Below, in pieces: positions 29,325 through 39,627 of a stretch of 43,916 nucleotides of DNA. Source of the stretch: Chara braunii (Eukaryota > Streptophyta > Charophyceae > Charales > Characeae). Each line of letters begins with the position of its first letter. Position 1 is the stretch's first letter. Below the pieces are notes generated by a model that saw nothing but the letters and a program-made list of their open reading frames with translations, did no database searches and was not told where the DNA came from. The translations under genes were made by a program, and so were the position numbers. Where the stretch lies: contig BFEA01000326.1 of the NCBI GenBank assembly GCA_003427395.1, forward strand, positions 1,792,770-1,836,685. Reading direction: 5' to 3'.

Positions 29325-30407
29325 CTAATCCTGGTAGATCTGTCGGCCGTTGCACACCTGTGCCTCCAACGAATCCAAACGCGTCAGCTCGTCATCGTCG
29401 AAAATCAGAGTAGACATCCGTCTACATCGCATGACTCTAATAATCTGAGTATTATGGAAGGAGGTCATCCAAGAGGCTAGTCTCCAAACTATAACTCGAA
29501 GAGGTCGACTAAGTCCAAACAGGTGTCGAGTCTCTGTGTCCCGAATCCGGACGACGTCGAAACGCCTACCGGATGAGATAATCTTGATACTCATAATGAC
29601 TCAAGAGAGACATTGGAGATTACTCGCGCGGTGGAAATACAAAGTATAACCGTAAAACGCGTCGGAAGTTCGAGCCATGTTGGCTCTGAAATCCGCGCGA
29701 GTGTTAGGGAAGAATCCCTCGTCATTTCGAAGCAATCCAATGAAGCCGATCGATTCGGTAGGAGATCCATCTCGAACTCGTAAAAGTCGCTCTGCACTCC
29801 TGATGAGATTCTCCTTGGGCGTATCGCGAGCCAACAGGTACCTTGGAATTGTCAAATCTCGTCGAGCTCCAGGCATCTGCATATCAGAACAAAGTCAGAA
29901 TTAGTTGCGTAGATATTCCTCTATTTCATCCGCCTCGGCCTCTAATTCATCATCATATAATGGCTCGATGTCTACGATTGCGAACCTATTGGCTCGCACC
30001 CGTTCTGCGAAGTATATACCGAAGAAAGGTCCTTGTCGTTCGTTTAGCTTAAGCACGTATCGAACGAACATCAACCTTATTTCCGCAATCTCGTCCACTC
30101 GTGGATTGATCTCGTACGGTTGCAGTACCACGAGGTTCATATTGACGAAGTGACGCTCGGGCAATGGCGGCGTGAACTCGTAATGAAGAACATCCAAGCC
30201 GACCAGTCTCTTGAAAATAAGTCATCTGGGGGTTCTTTGCGCACTGCCATCCCAAAACCGCGGAACGTCCTCCTCAACGTACAGCTCTGACGGATTATAA
30301 ACAAGTCGGCCTATCCTCTCTACCCTTTCTCCATTTCGCCTTTGGAGTTCGACCCTTTCAGCAGCCGAATCGCGGTCGTAGAAAAGGAACAAGTCTGTGG
30401 ATCCCAA
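29325..30407 (-). pseudogene. Minus-strand reading frame inside the LTR, four stops
   Basis: One minus-strand frame runs from 30,407 to 29,325 (361 codons), broken only by TGA at 30,222-30,224, TAA at 29,901-29,903, TGA at 29,895-29,897 and TGA at 29,601-29,603, with no frameshift. Composition is protein-like: LFLFYDRDSAAERVELQRRN, ERIGRLVYNPSELYVEED; then RHFVNMNLVVLQPYEINPRV, FVRYVLKLNERQGPFFGIYF; then ENLIRSAERLLRVRDGSPTE, FYGYTLYFHRASN; then RRFDVVRIRDTETRHLFGLS. The middle stops could also be removed by introns (a TGATATGCAG acceptor-like site precedes ATG at 29,882), but no matching donor is evident. Transcription would be antisense to pol. No known domain recognised. Confidence 0.5.
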
Positions 30408-30671
30408 TACATTTAAAAAAAAAAGAAGACAAATGTGTTTTAAGTTAACTCTTGCCTTCGAGTATTATTCGGTTTTTGTCTTCCTTACAGCCCGTGCTTC
30501 TTATGACACGACCAACCACGTTAGGAGTATCTAACTGTACTTCGTTCAGCTAGTAGGACATGAGTCATGCTGCTTGTGGCACCAACTCTCCATACGTCAG
30601 TGGTACCTAAGATGACCACTGAAAACAGGGGTGCTAAAGCGGTTTTCTTATTACTATGACTACGCAAGGCG

Positions 30672-30986
30672 TTAAGAAATAACTTTCTTCCGTGTAGATG
30701 CCTTTTCCATTACCCTAAGAGGTGGTCTGGGATACTCCTCCTCGCCCGAGTATAAATCTCGGATTTCAGAAGTCGGGCCGTCTCCACCGAATCGGCGTAG
30801 TACCCCCCTCAAAGCGGTCCACTCTGAGTCGATAACAGGGCCGACCCCTAAGGCAACGAACCCCCGCCCCAGATGCCTCATAGAAAAAGGGAAAGCACCT
30901 ACACGGCATACAAGAAGAATCTTGTCGCCTAACGTCAAGAGTAAACTTGGACGAAAAAAAATAAATTCGTAGAAATATAGAATCAT
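30672..30986 (-). CDS. Minus-strand ORF of the repeat (copy 2)
   Basis: 104 codons from ATG. The conserved part is RHLGRGFVALGVGPVIDSEW, TALRGVLRRFGGDGPTSEIR and EEEYPRPPLR. The same words occur, frameshifted, at 5,170-5,420 in copy 1. It lies upstream, on the same strand, of the frame at 30,407-29,325 and may be the first exon or domain of that gene; 265 bases separate them. The N-terminal MILYFYEFIFFRPSLLL is hydrophobic but not in the conserved part, so a signal peptide is doubtful. Function unknown. Confidence 0.4.
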   Translation of the reverse strand: MILYFYEFIFFRPSLLLTLGDKILLVCRVGAFPFSMRHLGRGFVALGVGPVIDSEWTALRGVLRRFGGDGPTSEIRDLYSGEEEYPRPPLRVMEKASTRKKVIS

Positions 30987-31539
30987 TCAGACTGACAGGC
31001 ATAGATGGAAAAAGGGTCATTCGGGAAAGAATGGGTAACCTCCGGGAATAAGTCTAAATTCAATTGAACTTTTCGTCCTTGTGCTCGCTTCGTTTCTCGT
31101 CGTCTTTTTTTTGTTTTTTTTTTTATACATAGAACACAAACACAAAGATGAAAAAAAGCCAACCATTCTTTCACCGTCATCACCCTCATCCATTTCAGTC
31201 CACATGCCGTACCTGCAGTCAAAACCCAACGACATACAGACCACCATGCATTCCTTTACCATTGTCAGACTCCCAGTCATACACGCAAGAACACACATCT
31301 TCTTCCCTTTTTCAATGAACACTCAGTGAAACAGGTCAAAGCAAGTGGGGGTTCACTCAGGTGTGAAGGGAACTGAGTCAATTTAACTGACCTTGAGTGA
31401 CGCTGAAATGAAGATAATAACGACTCACTCAAGAAAGCCGTATAAAATTATGCCCCTCTGTCAAGAGACAGTTGTTTTTCAGTCGTCGACAAATAATCCA
31501 CACCACTCCTTTTACCACAACCACCTGCCACAACGCCTC

Positions 31540-31800
31540 CTCACTATGTTTTTCCAATGAGTGTCACCGCCACTGACTTCCACTGTTACCGCGTCACTAC
31601 GCCTTTAAAATTCACATCACCTCAATCCTCTGCTCCAGCGGTACCTTCTTTACACCAAGGTCTGGCTGCCGCTAAATGTGGAACTCCTACTGCCGGTGCA
31701 GAAATTCAGCAGCACTTCGGTACCACCGCAGTAAAAACCGAGACTGCCGTTGTAAAATTTCGGCAACACTTCCCCACCGCAGTGAGAAAATGGCTGGCCA
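31540..31800. repeat. degenerate minisatellite, copy 2
   Basis: Repeated CTGCCG(T/G)TG..(A)AAATT(T/C)(C/A)(G/A)(G)CA(A/G)CACTT units, best at 31,690-31,790, correspond to the 49-50-bp array at 6,640-7,100 of copy 1. They are too worn for exact unit borders. Confidence 0.4.
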
Positions 31801-32033
31801 AAATTGGTAAAATTTAGGCCCCAGGCCCAAATCTCACAGCGCCGCACTGCCGCAGTCCCGCAGTACCACTGGGTCTGTCCCGTGGGACCAGCACCAGCCA
31901 GAGGAGAGGAGCAGAGTGCTCCCTGCCTTAGCTATGGCTGCCCAGTCTTCCTCTTCGCGCTCCTCTGCAGATCTCCAATTTCTCCTTCTTGCCTCAGGCA
32001 GCACCTCAGCAGCCCAGCAGCAATCAAGTGCAT

Positions 32034-33029
32034 GCCACATAATGACAGCACGAATGCTTTATGTGGCAGCTGAGGGCAGCTGGCTATTTTATAGTGGCTG
32101 AGGAGGGTTGGACGTCACTCCAGCCCCCAAGCAAAATCGCGGACTCACTGTGAGCCCTTGATCTGCCGAGATCCAGGGCTGACCGTGGCCGCACCACAGC
32201 CACAGCCTTAGTGTGGGGCAGTTTCTTTAGCTGCCCTATTTTCTTTTTCTTTTTCTTTTTCCCAGCTATCTCGGAATCTGGCGAGATAGATGGGCTCCTG
32301 CCATTTCCAAATGTGTTTTTCTTTTATTTTTTCTAATAAGGGGTTGGAGAGATACAACCCCTTACAGTTTGATGTATCTGGACCCTTTTCCCAAGGCAGA
32401 TACATCGAGGAAAAGGTTGTATCTAGCCTTTTCCTTAGTAACCTTTTAAATTTCTAGGCTCCCTGCAAAAACGGGAGCCTGACAGTTACCTCTGGCAGCT
32501 TGTGCCAGAGGTAGCACCAAGTGAGGATAAGTGTCCTCACACTAAATAAAGAAAAGAAAAAAAAAAAAACTAACTTCCTAATTTCTACTGCACCTGGCTT
32601 TTACCTTGGCCAGGTGCATGCTGTTGCATGCAACAGCCCCCTTCCTTTTTCTCTGTTGTCCTCCCCTGAAAACGGGGAGGCAGTCGGCAGGTTGGGAGGA
32701 GTAGGTCCTCCCCCTCCCAACTCCCATGTCCCTCTCTCTCTCTCCAACGCGAGTACTGTGAGCCGCGAGATTCAAGACCTCGCGGCCACAGTGAGTTGGC
32801 AAAAAAAATGAAGTGGGAGCTTTTATGCTCCCACACAGTCCCAAGGACTGTTCTAGTCCTACCACGAGGCAGTTGCCTCGTTTTCGTTTTTTTTTTCTAA
32901 TTTTTTTTTTTTTTTTTTTTTTTTTACAGAAATCGCGTTGGGATAAGCCAACGGTTACTATAGCCTATGCCAGCCTTGCTGGCTTTCCCCTCTGCCGATG
33001 TACAGGCCGAAACGATTCCTAAGGAATCG
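32034..33029. repeat. train of perfect stem-loops, copy 2
   Basis: At least fifteen exact stems occur in 1 kb: GCCACATAA (32,034/32,059), CTATCTCG (32,266/32,282), TAAGGGGTTG (32,337/32,355), GATGTATCTG (32,371/32,397), GGAAAAGG (32,409/32,427), AGGCTCCC (32,456/32,473), ACCTCTGGCA (32,488/32,503), GTGAGGA (32,521/32,534), palindrome CTGTTGCATGCAACAG (32,621-32,636), CCTCCCC (32,660/32,674), GTTGGGAG (32,691/32,714), ACTGTG with CCGCGAG inside (32,755-32,792), GTGGGAGC (32,813/32,827), CGAGGCA (32,865/32,874), CGATTCCT (33,013/33,022). They are arranged side by side with loops of 1-17 bases and hardly overlap. A 39-base T-run (32,887-32,925) lies among them. No coding frame explains this. Confidence 0.85.
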
Positions 33030-33033
33030 AAAA

Positions 33034-33092
33034 AAATCTCAGTCATTTCTTGATTTATGCGTGTCATCCTTGCGCAGGGGTCATGCTAACTT
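33034..33092 (-). pseudogene. U6 snRNA 3'-half fragment, antisense (copy 2)
   Basis: Minus-strand reading: TTAGCATGACCCCTGCGCAA, GGATGACACGCATAAATCAA and GAAATG. About three or four changes from plant U6 over 50 bases, some different from those of copy 1. As in copy 1, the 5' half is absent and an adjacent stem-loop takes its place (GGCCGT..ACGGCC, about 33,109-33,138). Confidence 0.85.
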
Positions 33093-33258
33093 CGCGCGCG
33101 GTTGATCTGGGCCGTACGATCTTTGCGATCGACGGCCTAGGTCGTCTGTGCAAGCCACATAACAGTGGTCAGCTCCAAAAGGAGCTACCCTAGCGGCATT
33201 GTTTCGTCAGATTCGATCCCAATGTCTACCGGGTGAAAATCCGTCAACGTAACCTACT

Positions 33259-33316
33259 GGGCTAGCTCTTGTTCCACACCGAACAGGAGCAGCTCTTCGA
33301 TATGAAGAGCTAGCCC
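33259..33316. repeat. branched 58-base stem-loop
   Basis: The outer stem GGGCTAGCTCTT/AAGAGCTAGCCC is 12 bp and perfect. Inside are a near-perfect CTCTTGTTC/GAACAGGAG stem and, as an alternative pairing, AGCTCTTC/GAAGAGCT (33,291-33,311). The copy 1 counterpart (9,545-9,600) has only shorter stems, e.g. TATCAC/GTGATA. Confidence 0.8.
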
Positions 33317-33333
33317 AGGTGCTTACCCTGCCT

Positions 33334-33417
33334 GCGGCCTTGCAGGCTTGTCTCGCGTGTGGCCTAATAGGCCCTTCCCGCCTGTGGCCTAACAGGCCCC
33401 GCCTGCCCTTGGCCTCC
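33334..33417. repeat. 25-bp tandem hairpin repeat, copy 2
   Basis: Units at 33,334, 33,359, 33,384 and a partial at 33,409, 25 bases apart. Stems GGCCT/AGGCC carry loops AAT and AAC where copy 1 has TGC: pairing kept, loop changed. Confidence 0.8.
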
Positions 33418-33912
33418 CATACCAGTTAGCCGTGTGACAGGCGGCTTGATTGGACATTTAGCCAGGTAGGCCTCGGTATCAGCCTATTGGCCCCCAAGTT
33501 CGAAGTCAAGCCCTGCGGCCATAGAAATAGAAACAAAAACTTCCTACACCTCCTGCGTCGTGGCCCTATACCCCGGCGCAACCCTCTTTTTAGCCCACTT
33601 AGGCCCTGAATCGCGCGGCTTAGCAGCCGCGTGACACCATTATAGGTAGGATAGGTTTAACTTTAGCATTCCTATATTCGCACGTTCCTGCGGCTTCGAC
33701 AAAAGCGTAGCCTTGTTGTTCATATCCGGTATCTCCGGACGTCACACGTGTCCGGACTAAAGTCCGAAAACTTTTTAGGTTCTCAGTCATAGATTAAGTA
33801 AGAATAAACTTTTGGCAGACGTCAGTCTCATCAAGATTATTATTTCAACGCAAGAGTCGGACAACGTCCGACGTTCCAAAACACCAGCAAATACCCTTGT
33901 CAGGGTTTTTGC

Positions 33913-34300
33913 CCCGACAACGCCGTATGCGAGGCGGCGGCTCTTCGTGCGCCTTCCCTCCTCTACCACCTCTTCCTCTTCCCTGTCCCCTACGTACCTC
34001 AGACATAATGAAAGAAAAATTGAAAAGGAGAAAGAGGCGCGTGGCTATGGAGATCGAGACTGGGACAGTACTACGAAGAAAAAGAACAGTGTATCACTAA
34101 AGAAGAAGGAAGAATGGTTGTGGATTGTGCAGAAAAAAAACATTGAGCGCAGATACTGCGGTGAGTATGAGCTAACGCTCGACGCAGGGTTATCACTTAA
34201 ACTCTCTTACGAGTTACTGCGAAAACGAATGAGAGTGTGACTGTCGCTACTTCTTTTATACTAATTGGTGTACTCTTTTGGCCCAGCGGGGACGCTGGGC
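33913..34300 (+). other. extra segment of copy 2 with an open frame
   Basis: This stretch replaces a much shorter, unrelated one in copy 1 (10,206-10,303). The plus frame 33,812-34,240 is open over 142 codons, with a Ser-rich part and a Lys/Glu-rich part (NERKIEKEKEARGYGDRDWD). It has no recognised domain and starts in the conserved hairpin region, so it may be fortuitous. Confidence 0.3.
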
Positions 34301-34647
34301 GGGAGCCCTCCTCTGTGTGCCAGGTGCCTGCTCATGGACCTTTGAGGTGCATCATATTCCTTACTTGGGGGGCCCCTGCGCCATACGACACCTACCCGGA
34401 CTGAGCCCTGCTGAGGGAATCGCTCCGGTTGGTTTTGCCAATAGCAAGGGGGTAGGTGCGTAGCAGGGCCCTTTATTGGTCCACGCAGGCTCGTCACCCT
34501 GCTGTACAGCAGAGCACTACCGGCCCGTGGTTGTGGTACCCGCCGGGCTCGCTCAGGGACGTTGAGTAAAAGGAAACGGCACTGCCTTTTTTGTTGTGCG
34601 CAGGCGCCACTTAGTCGGGTTATGGGTAAGGTGCAGGTTGTTGTCGC

Positions 34648-34650
<3 letters not shown>

Positions 34651-34714
<64 letters not shown>
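34651..34714. repeat. poly(A) tract
   Basis: 63 A and one G, at the position of the (AAT)n tract of copy 1. It is followed by the same GTTGGAGGTAAGGAAGGAG sequence in both. It is internal to the repeat and is not a retroposon tail. Confidence 0.95.
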
Positions 34715-34718
<4 letters not shown>

Positions 34719-35379
34719 GTTGGAGGTAAGGAAGGAGAAAAGTGAATAAAAACCGAAATAGGAAATTATGTGCCAGATCCGCGCGTTGATCTGGATCTCC
34801 GCTCTAAGTTTGAAAAGATGTAGAGTCTCCTAGGCGTTTTAGATTTCTACCTACCACTATTCCTATTCCTATTGTTATTATTATCGTTATTATTCTTATT
34901 ACTAAGCTTTCGTCAGGTCTTCTCAGCCTGCCATTTCGTGGGAGAGGCCAACGGTTCAAATTTCAAGCGTGGTTGTGGTTTGTGGCCTAGACTGGCCCGA
35001 CCCTTCACGTATCTCCCATTGAGAGGACCGATCAAGCGCTGCGAGGCGCTCCCAAAAGAGCGGCCGCTTCGGTAGGAGGCTTATCACCCCCTGTGGAAGG
35101 TCACAAGCCCCTTCCTTGCCATCGGAAACAGGTACCCATCAGGGGTAATCCACAGGTCCTTATTTGAGAAAATGGGAAATGCCGCCTATGTTCTGTTATG
35201 GGACTGTCGTATCAAGGTTGCAGGTCGCATCACGCAAAGACGGCCACTAAAGTTGGCGTTTGCTTTCTCTCTCTCTGTATATTTTACTTTATTCTATTTT
35301 ATTTTATTTTTATATTGTTATGTTTTATCATTTTCTGGATCACGGGCCACTAAAATGTTGGATTTTAAGAGTTGTCAGT

Positions 35380-36073
35380 GCCCCTCATTCTGAACGGAGA
35401 GGTTGAGGCACTCCGCAGTTTTTAAGAGAGGAAGGAGTCGTGCCACTTACTACTGCTCGGTGTTGTACTTGTGAGAACACGTGGTTGCTCCCATTTACTG
35501 TACAAGGAGGACAGGTGTGGTGGGTCGCTAAAGTCAGGATCTGTCCCTCGAGCTCAGTGCACACTGTACTGTGACCCGAGTGAGTGTGGGAAAGTCAAAC
35601 TAATGGGTAGACGGTTATGGCGCGTAGCAATGGCCTTTTCGGCTATAGGCCGGGCCATTGGAGATTTTACTGGAGCTGGGAGCCTATGCGTGAGGAGGGA
35701 GCTACGATGGATGCTTGTCTCAGTTATAGTAAAGGTGATGAACAGGCTAGACTAAAGATTAGTGTCTACGGGGGAAAGGAGTGAGAAATGAGGGAGGATA
35801 AGAAAGTCCAGGGCGTGGTTACTGAGGCTCGAGATCGAGCTGAGCGGAGGTGCAAAAGGGATGGTCACGGTCACTTACCACGAGGAGGAGACTTCCACGA
35901 GTACGACTGAGAGAGAGCAGCAGGACCTGGACCGGGACTCAGAGGCCGAGTCCGAGGCCAGTGATGCGCAGACCAGGTCCTGGCACGGGCTGGAGCAGTG
36001 GAGAAGAGAGCACCCGCCAGCGAAGACCGTAGAGGACGGTCGTGAGGCCAACTCGGCTCAGCGAAGGGACTGA
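35380..36073 (+). pseudogene. Decayed 'REEGA' ORF, copy 2
   Basis: DNA counterpart of 11,357-12,073. The REEG..VPLTT word and the MREEGATMDACLSYSKGD word are still readable, but in different frames and with a stop near 35,780. About 21 bases are missing near 35,860. The Glu/Ser-rich tail (VTYHEEETSTSTTEREQQ) is open to 36,073. Confidence 0.4.
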
Positions 36074-39000
36074 AACCACGAGGCGGTTGAAAGAAGGACG
36101 AGAGCTATTGGGTGGACGGACGCAAGTGAGGACAACCAAGAAAAAGACGAGAGAGAACACACACAAGAGAGAGGTGAGCGAGTAGTTAAGGTCACCCACC
36201 TAATTAGTGAGGTGGGCAGAGGGCTTTTGGAGGGCATTGTCAGTCGATGCCATGCCTTCTTCTTCGAGCAGGAGGCTCCTTGCATGTGGGCCTGGACCGG
36301 CTAGGAAGTGATCCGTGAGAAGACGTGTCAAACCCCTGCGCTAGCGAGAGAACGCGTCGTCAATGTGACAAAGGGGGGGCGTGGCAATGGGCTACGCGAG
36401 CAAGAGAGTGGACTGATGCGCGCGAGTGCAGCATGAGTGCTCGGGATGCTGACATCACCCTGACTTTTGCATGCGGAGAGGTCAAGACGGGGAGATACGG
36501 ACAATCGCGAGAGGATCTCGAGCTCCCTACAGTTCGTGTGGGATTGGCGTGACGATGTGTCAGTCATTGCCTACACGGGGACCACTATGTGACCAAATGC
36601 TTTCTGGTGATGACCGCGTGTATGAGGCGAACTAGACGGAAGCAGTCAGGAGTCGTAGAGAGAGAGGTAGTTAGTCAAGTATCGTGAAGCTCATGAAAGG
36701 GAAAATTAGATGACGTCGAAGGCACTCTTATTAGTTGAGGGGAAGCGAGGCGACGACCTGTAGAGGGGAAAACTAAGGGAAGTGTCAGTCGTGCAAGAGA
36801 GAGAAAAGATGCGAGCAAAAGAGGACATGTGTCAAAGTCAGGGGGGGAGAGAGGTGCTTCTCACAAGAGGAATAGGTAGCCAAGCAATGGGGGAGGCCTG
36901 CTGTAACTGAGAGCGGCCGGCAAGATGTGAGCTCGCCGTCACGGTTGACGCCATCGGTTATCACCCAGTAGCAGTGAGACCGAACGGCACGAGACCTATG
37001 CCTGGCATGCTCGTACCAAGAGTCGACAAGCGAGACTGAACTTGGAAGATGCGCGCACACGTTCGAGAGTAAACACATGTGAGCAATTGAAAGAGGCACG
37101 CAGACTCTAGGGAATATGAGTTATCTTTGACGTCCGTTTTATCAAGTCTGAGCAGCAGGATCACTACTTCAGCGGGGCTGAGTGACTGGTTTTTGGGGGG
37201 ATCATGACAGTGTACCACTCTTCCCTGTTGGTGTAAAGGCAACGACAGACGGAAGTGCGGGGAATGAACGATGCTCCAGAACTGAGGATTCCCCTTCGGG
37301 TATGCGTGTTATTGCTATAAGGAGAGGGCCGACGCATGACCATTGACTCATGGGCTGTTTCCAGCAAAAGGGGCGTGACTCTTACCGCCTTCGTGCCAAA
37401 GAAGAGGGAGTGACCGTTGAGAGAGGGCATGAGTCTGTCTGGATTAAGAGAGAAGTTGACGCTATGCACAAATGACATGAGAAAAGGTGGGAAGCATGTT
37501 TACTGCAAGTAACCAGAGGAAAATGTGCACGGACGAGCGTGCCTCCCGCCCGTCAATGAAAGTTGACCCCTCTCGGACAAGCGTTGTCTGCTGTGGACAA
37601 GCTCAGTCAGGTATTGAAGTATTCCATAGTTGTGTGCTCTGGTACACTTAGCGACTTATGTCAGCCGGTTGTCATCATCCAACACTCATCCAGATTACTC
37701 ATGTATAGAGGTACGCACATATTACATTTCCTAACGATCGTACGGTAAATCCATGGCCTTTTGTGCAATGCACTATTATCACTAATCCCCTCCCCTTCGC
37801 TTATGCTAGCCCTTCGACGATGTCCCCCTCGAGAAAGTATCCGTGGATCGATTGTAAGAGATTAGTTGAGCGGGTCTGGTTGAGTCTTCATACGCAACCA
37901 GTACTATGGACAATCATCGTGAGGTATATGCATACATACTCTGGTAACTAAAAGCGGTTAGCATTGGTCTTGGGGTAATCGGTTCGTCTGTGTTTGTACT
38001 TCCTGGTTTGCCTGAAGATTGAACCACTACTAAGATGTTCACCTTGCGACATCATCTAGTTAAGGATGACTGTAGGTGAATAACTGAGTGTAAATGAGAC
38101 GCAACATGATGCGATCGGGAGACTTTGGAGGTAAAGGACGGAGGAAGGGACCGACTCGCTGACATAAAGGCAGATACATAGTAGTTGAAGTAGACAAAAT
38201 TATAATCGCAAAATGCTAAGCTCTCCTCTCCCAAAATTCCTCCTCTCATCAGATCATCCCCTGCCCAATGGGAAAAAGGGTAAATGTAAAAAGGGAAATC
38301 ACTTACGTGCTGATCAAGTTTGTGCTTGATGGGGATTGACAGTTCTTAAATCATAGTTCAACTAAGTGAAAGAGGTGTACTGGATACTGTATGAGTAGAG
38401 AAAGCAAATGGATTGAGCCTAACCGAGTCCTATCCGGTATGTGTCCCCGTTTAAAAAAAAAGAGAAACTGGCACTCTCTCGGCTGTAGCTAAAGGTCTTC
38501 GGTAAAGAATATAAGAAGAAAAGTACGGACAGATAATCAGCGCGACTTTCCCCTCCAGTAGCTAACTATCCATGGATGACTTTTGCGCTTATTCAACTAC
38601 TCAACCAAGAGTAGAGTGTCAAAAGTCAGGGGATCANCATGCAATGGTATATCCCGTTGTGCTTCAGCGGAGAGGAAATCTAATAGTCCTGTAACACCAT
38701 CCGTCATGACAAATTTAGAATGAAAGAGGGATGACGCTTACTGATTACAAAAAAAAAGAAAAGTCATTCAGTTGAGCCAAGGGTTGCTTGATTAACAATG
38801 ACTCTCATTGTCAGCCCCTGGTACAGACTTAGGCAGTGGACTTCGCTGGAAAAGTAATAGAGAGACAACGTTTGCATCTACAGGCGACCAGTCAACAACT
38901 ATAGATCGTTGTTGCGTGGCTGTTGGTGGCCTGTCCTTGGAGATGGAAGTTGAATGACTCATGGAAACTCCGACTAAGGAGTAAGACCCATGTCTTGCAA

Positions 39001-39205
39001 TCTTCAGTCTCAAAACATTGTGACGGGTCTTGCAGACGGGTAAGAAAAGAGAACACATTAACAACGCTTGCTCGGGGCCTGGATCACGCCTATCCGACCG
39101 CCCCAAGGCTCGAGACTGGTCTGATAGTGAACAGGTGAAAATTTGTGAAGTGGACATGAGGTATTAACCTGGACAGTGGGTCTCCGTAAGAAATGAGAAG
39201 GAATT

Positions 39206-39460
39206 ATGGAGAGAAAAGACGAGTTTGAGNTAACTTACTCTCTCCTTTTGGACGAAAGAGACNACNGAGAAAACGAGACAATCAGTAACATTCAGCAAGT
39301 CNGGAAACTAATAAGAGAAGGGGCCTTAGGCCTAGTGAAGAATCACGAGGCTATTGCATATGCGTTCTACCTCTACGATTCNGACGGGCAATCGCATANC
39401 ACTTTTTCATCAGCAGAAACGGTGGACCGAGCACGAGAGGCCACCAATAATCAACAATGA
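39206..39460 (+). CDS. Short unknown ORF near the end of the LTR
   Basis: 84 codons from ATG to TGA, with six codons made uncertain by N bases. Readable core: ISNIQQV, KLIREGALGLVKNHEAIAYA, FYLYD, DGQSH, AETVDRAREATNNQQ. It resembles the small ORF at 19,911 ahead of gag (RLRRIVLPLITT..IIAYTLYVQNSQG). The copy 1 version (15,512) is broken by deletions. Coding capacity inside an LTR is rare but known (the sag gene of mouse mammary tumour virus is the textbook case); no relation to that protein is implied. Function unknown. Confidence 0.4.
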   Translation: MERKDEFEXTYSLLLDERDXXENETISNIQQVXKLIREGALGLVKNHEAIAYAFYLYDXDGQSHXTFSSAETVDRAREATNNQQ

Positions 39461-39552
39461 GGGTGAGGAAAGAGAGAGTCTTCGGTTGTGTCATGAGTGA
39501 TGCAGCAAAAGCGAAAATGACAAAATGGGGACATATGATAACTACTGAAAAA

Positions 39553-39627
39553 TCAAGCATTATTAAATCGAGCATTATTCAATCAAACATTATTCAATCA
39601 AGCACTACTCAATTAAACATTATTTAA
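39553..39627. repeat. 15-bp tandem repeat, five copies
   Basis: Units start at 39,553, 39,568, 39,583, 39,598 and 39,613; one more than in copy 1. Confidence 0.85.
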
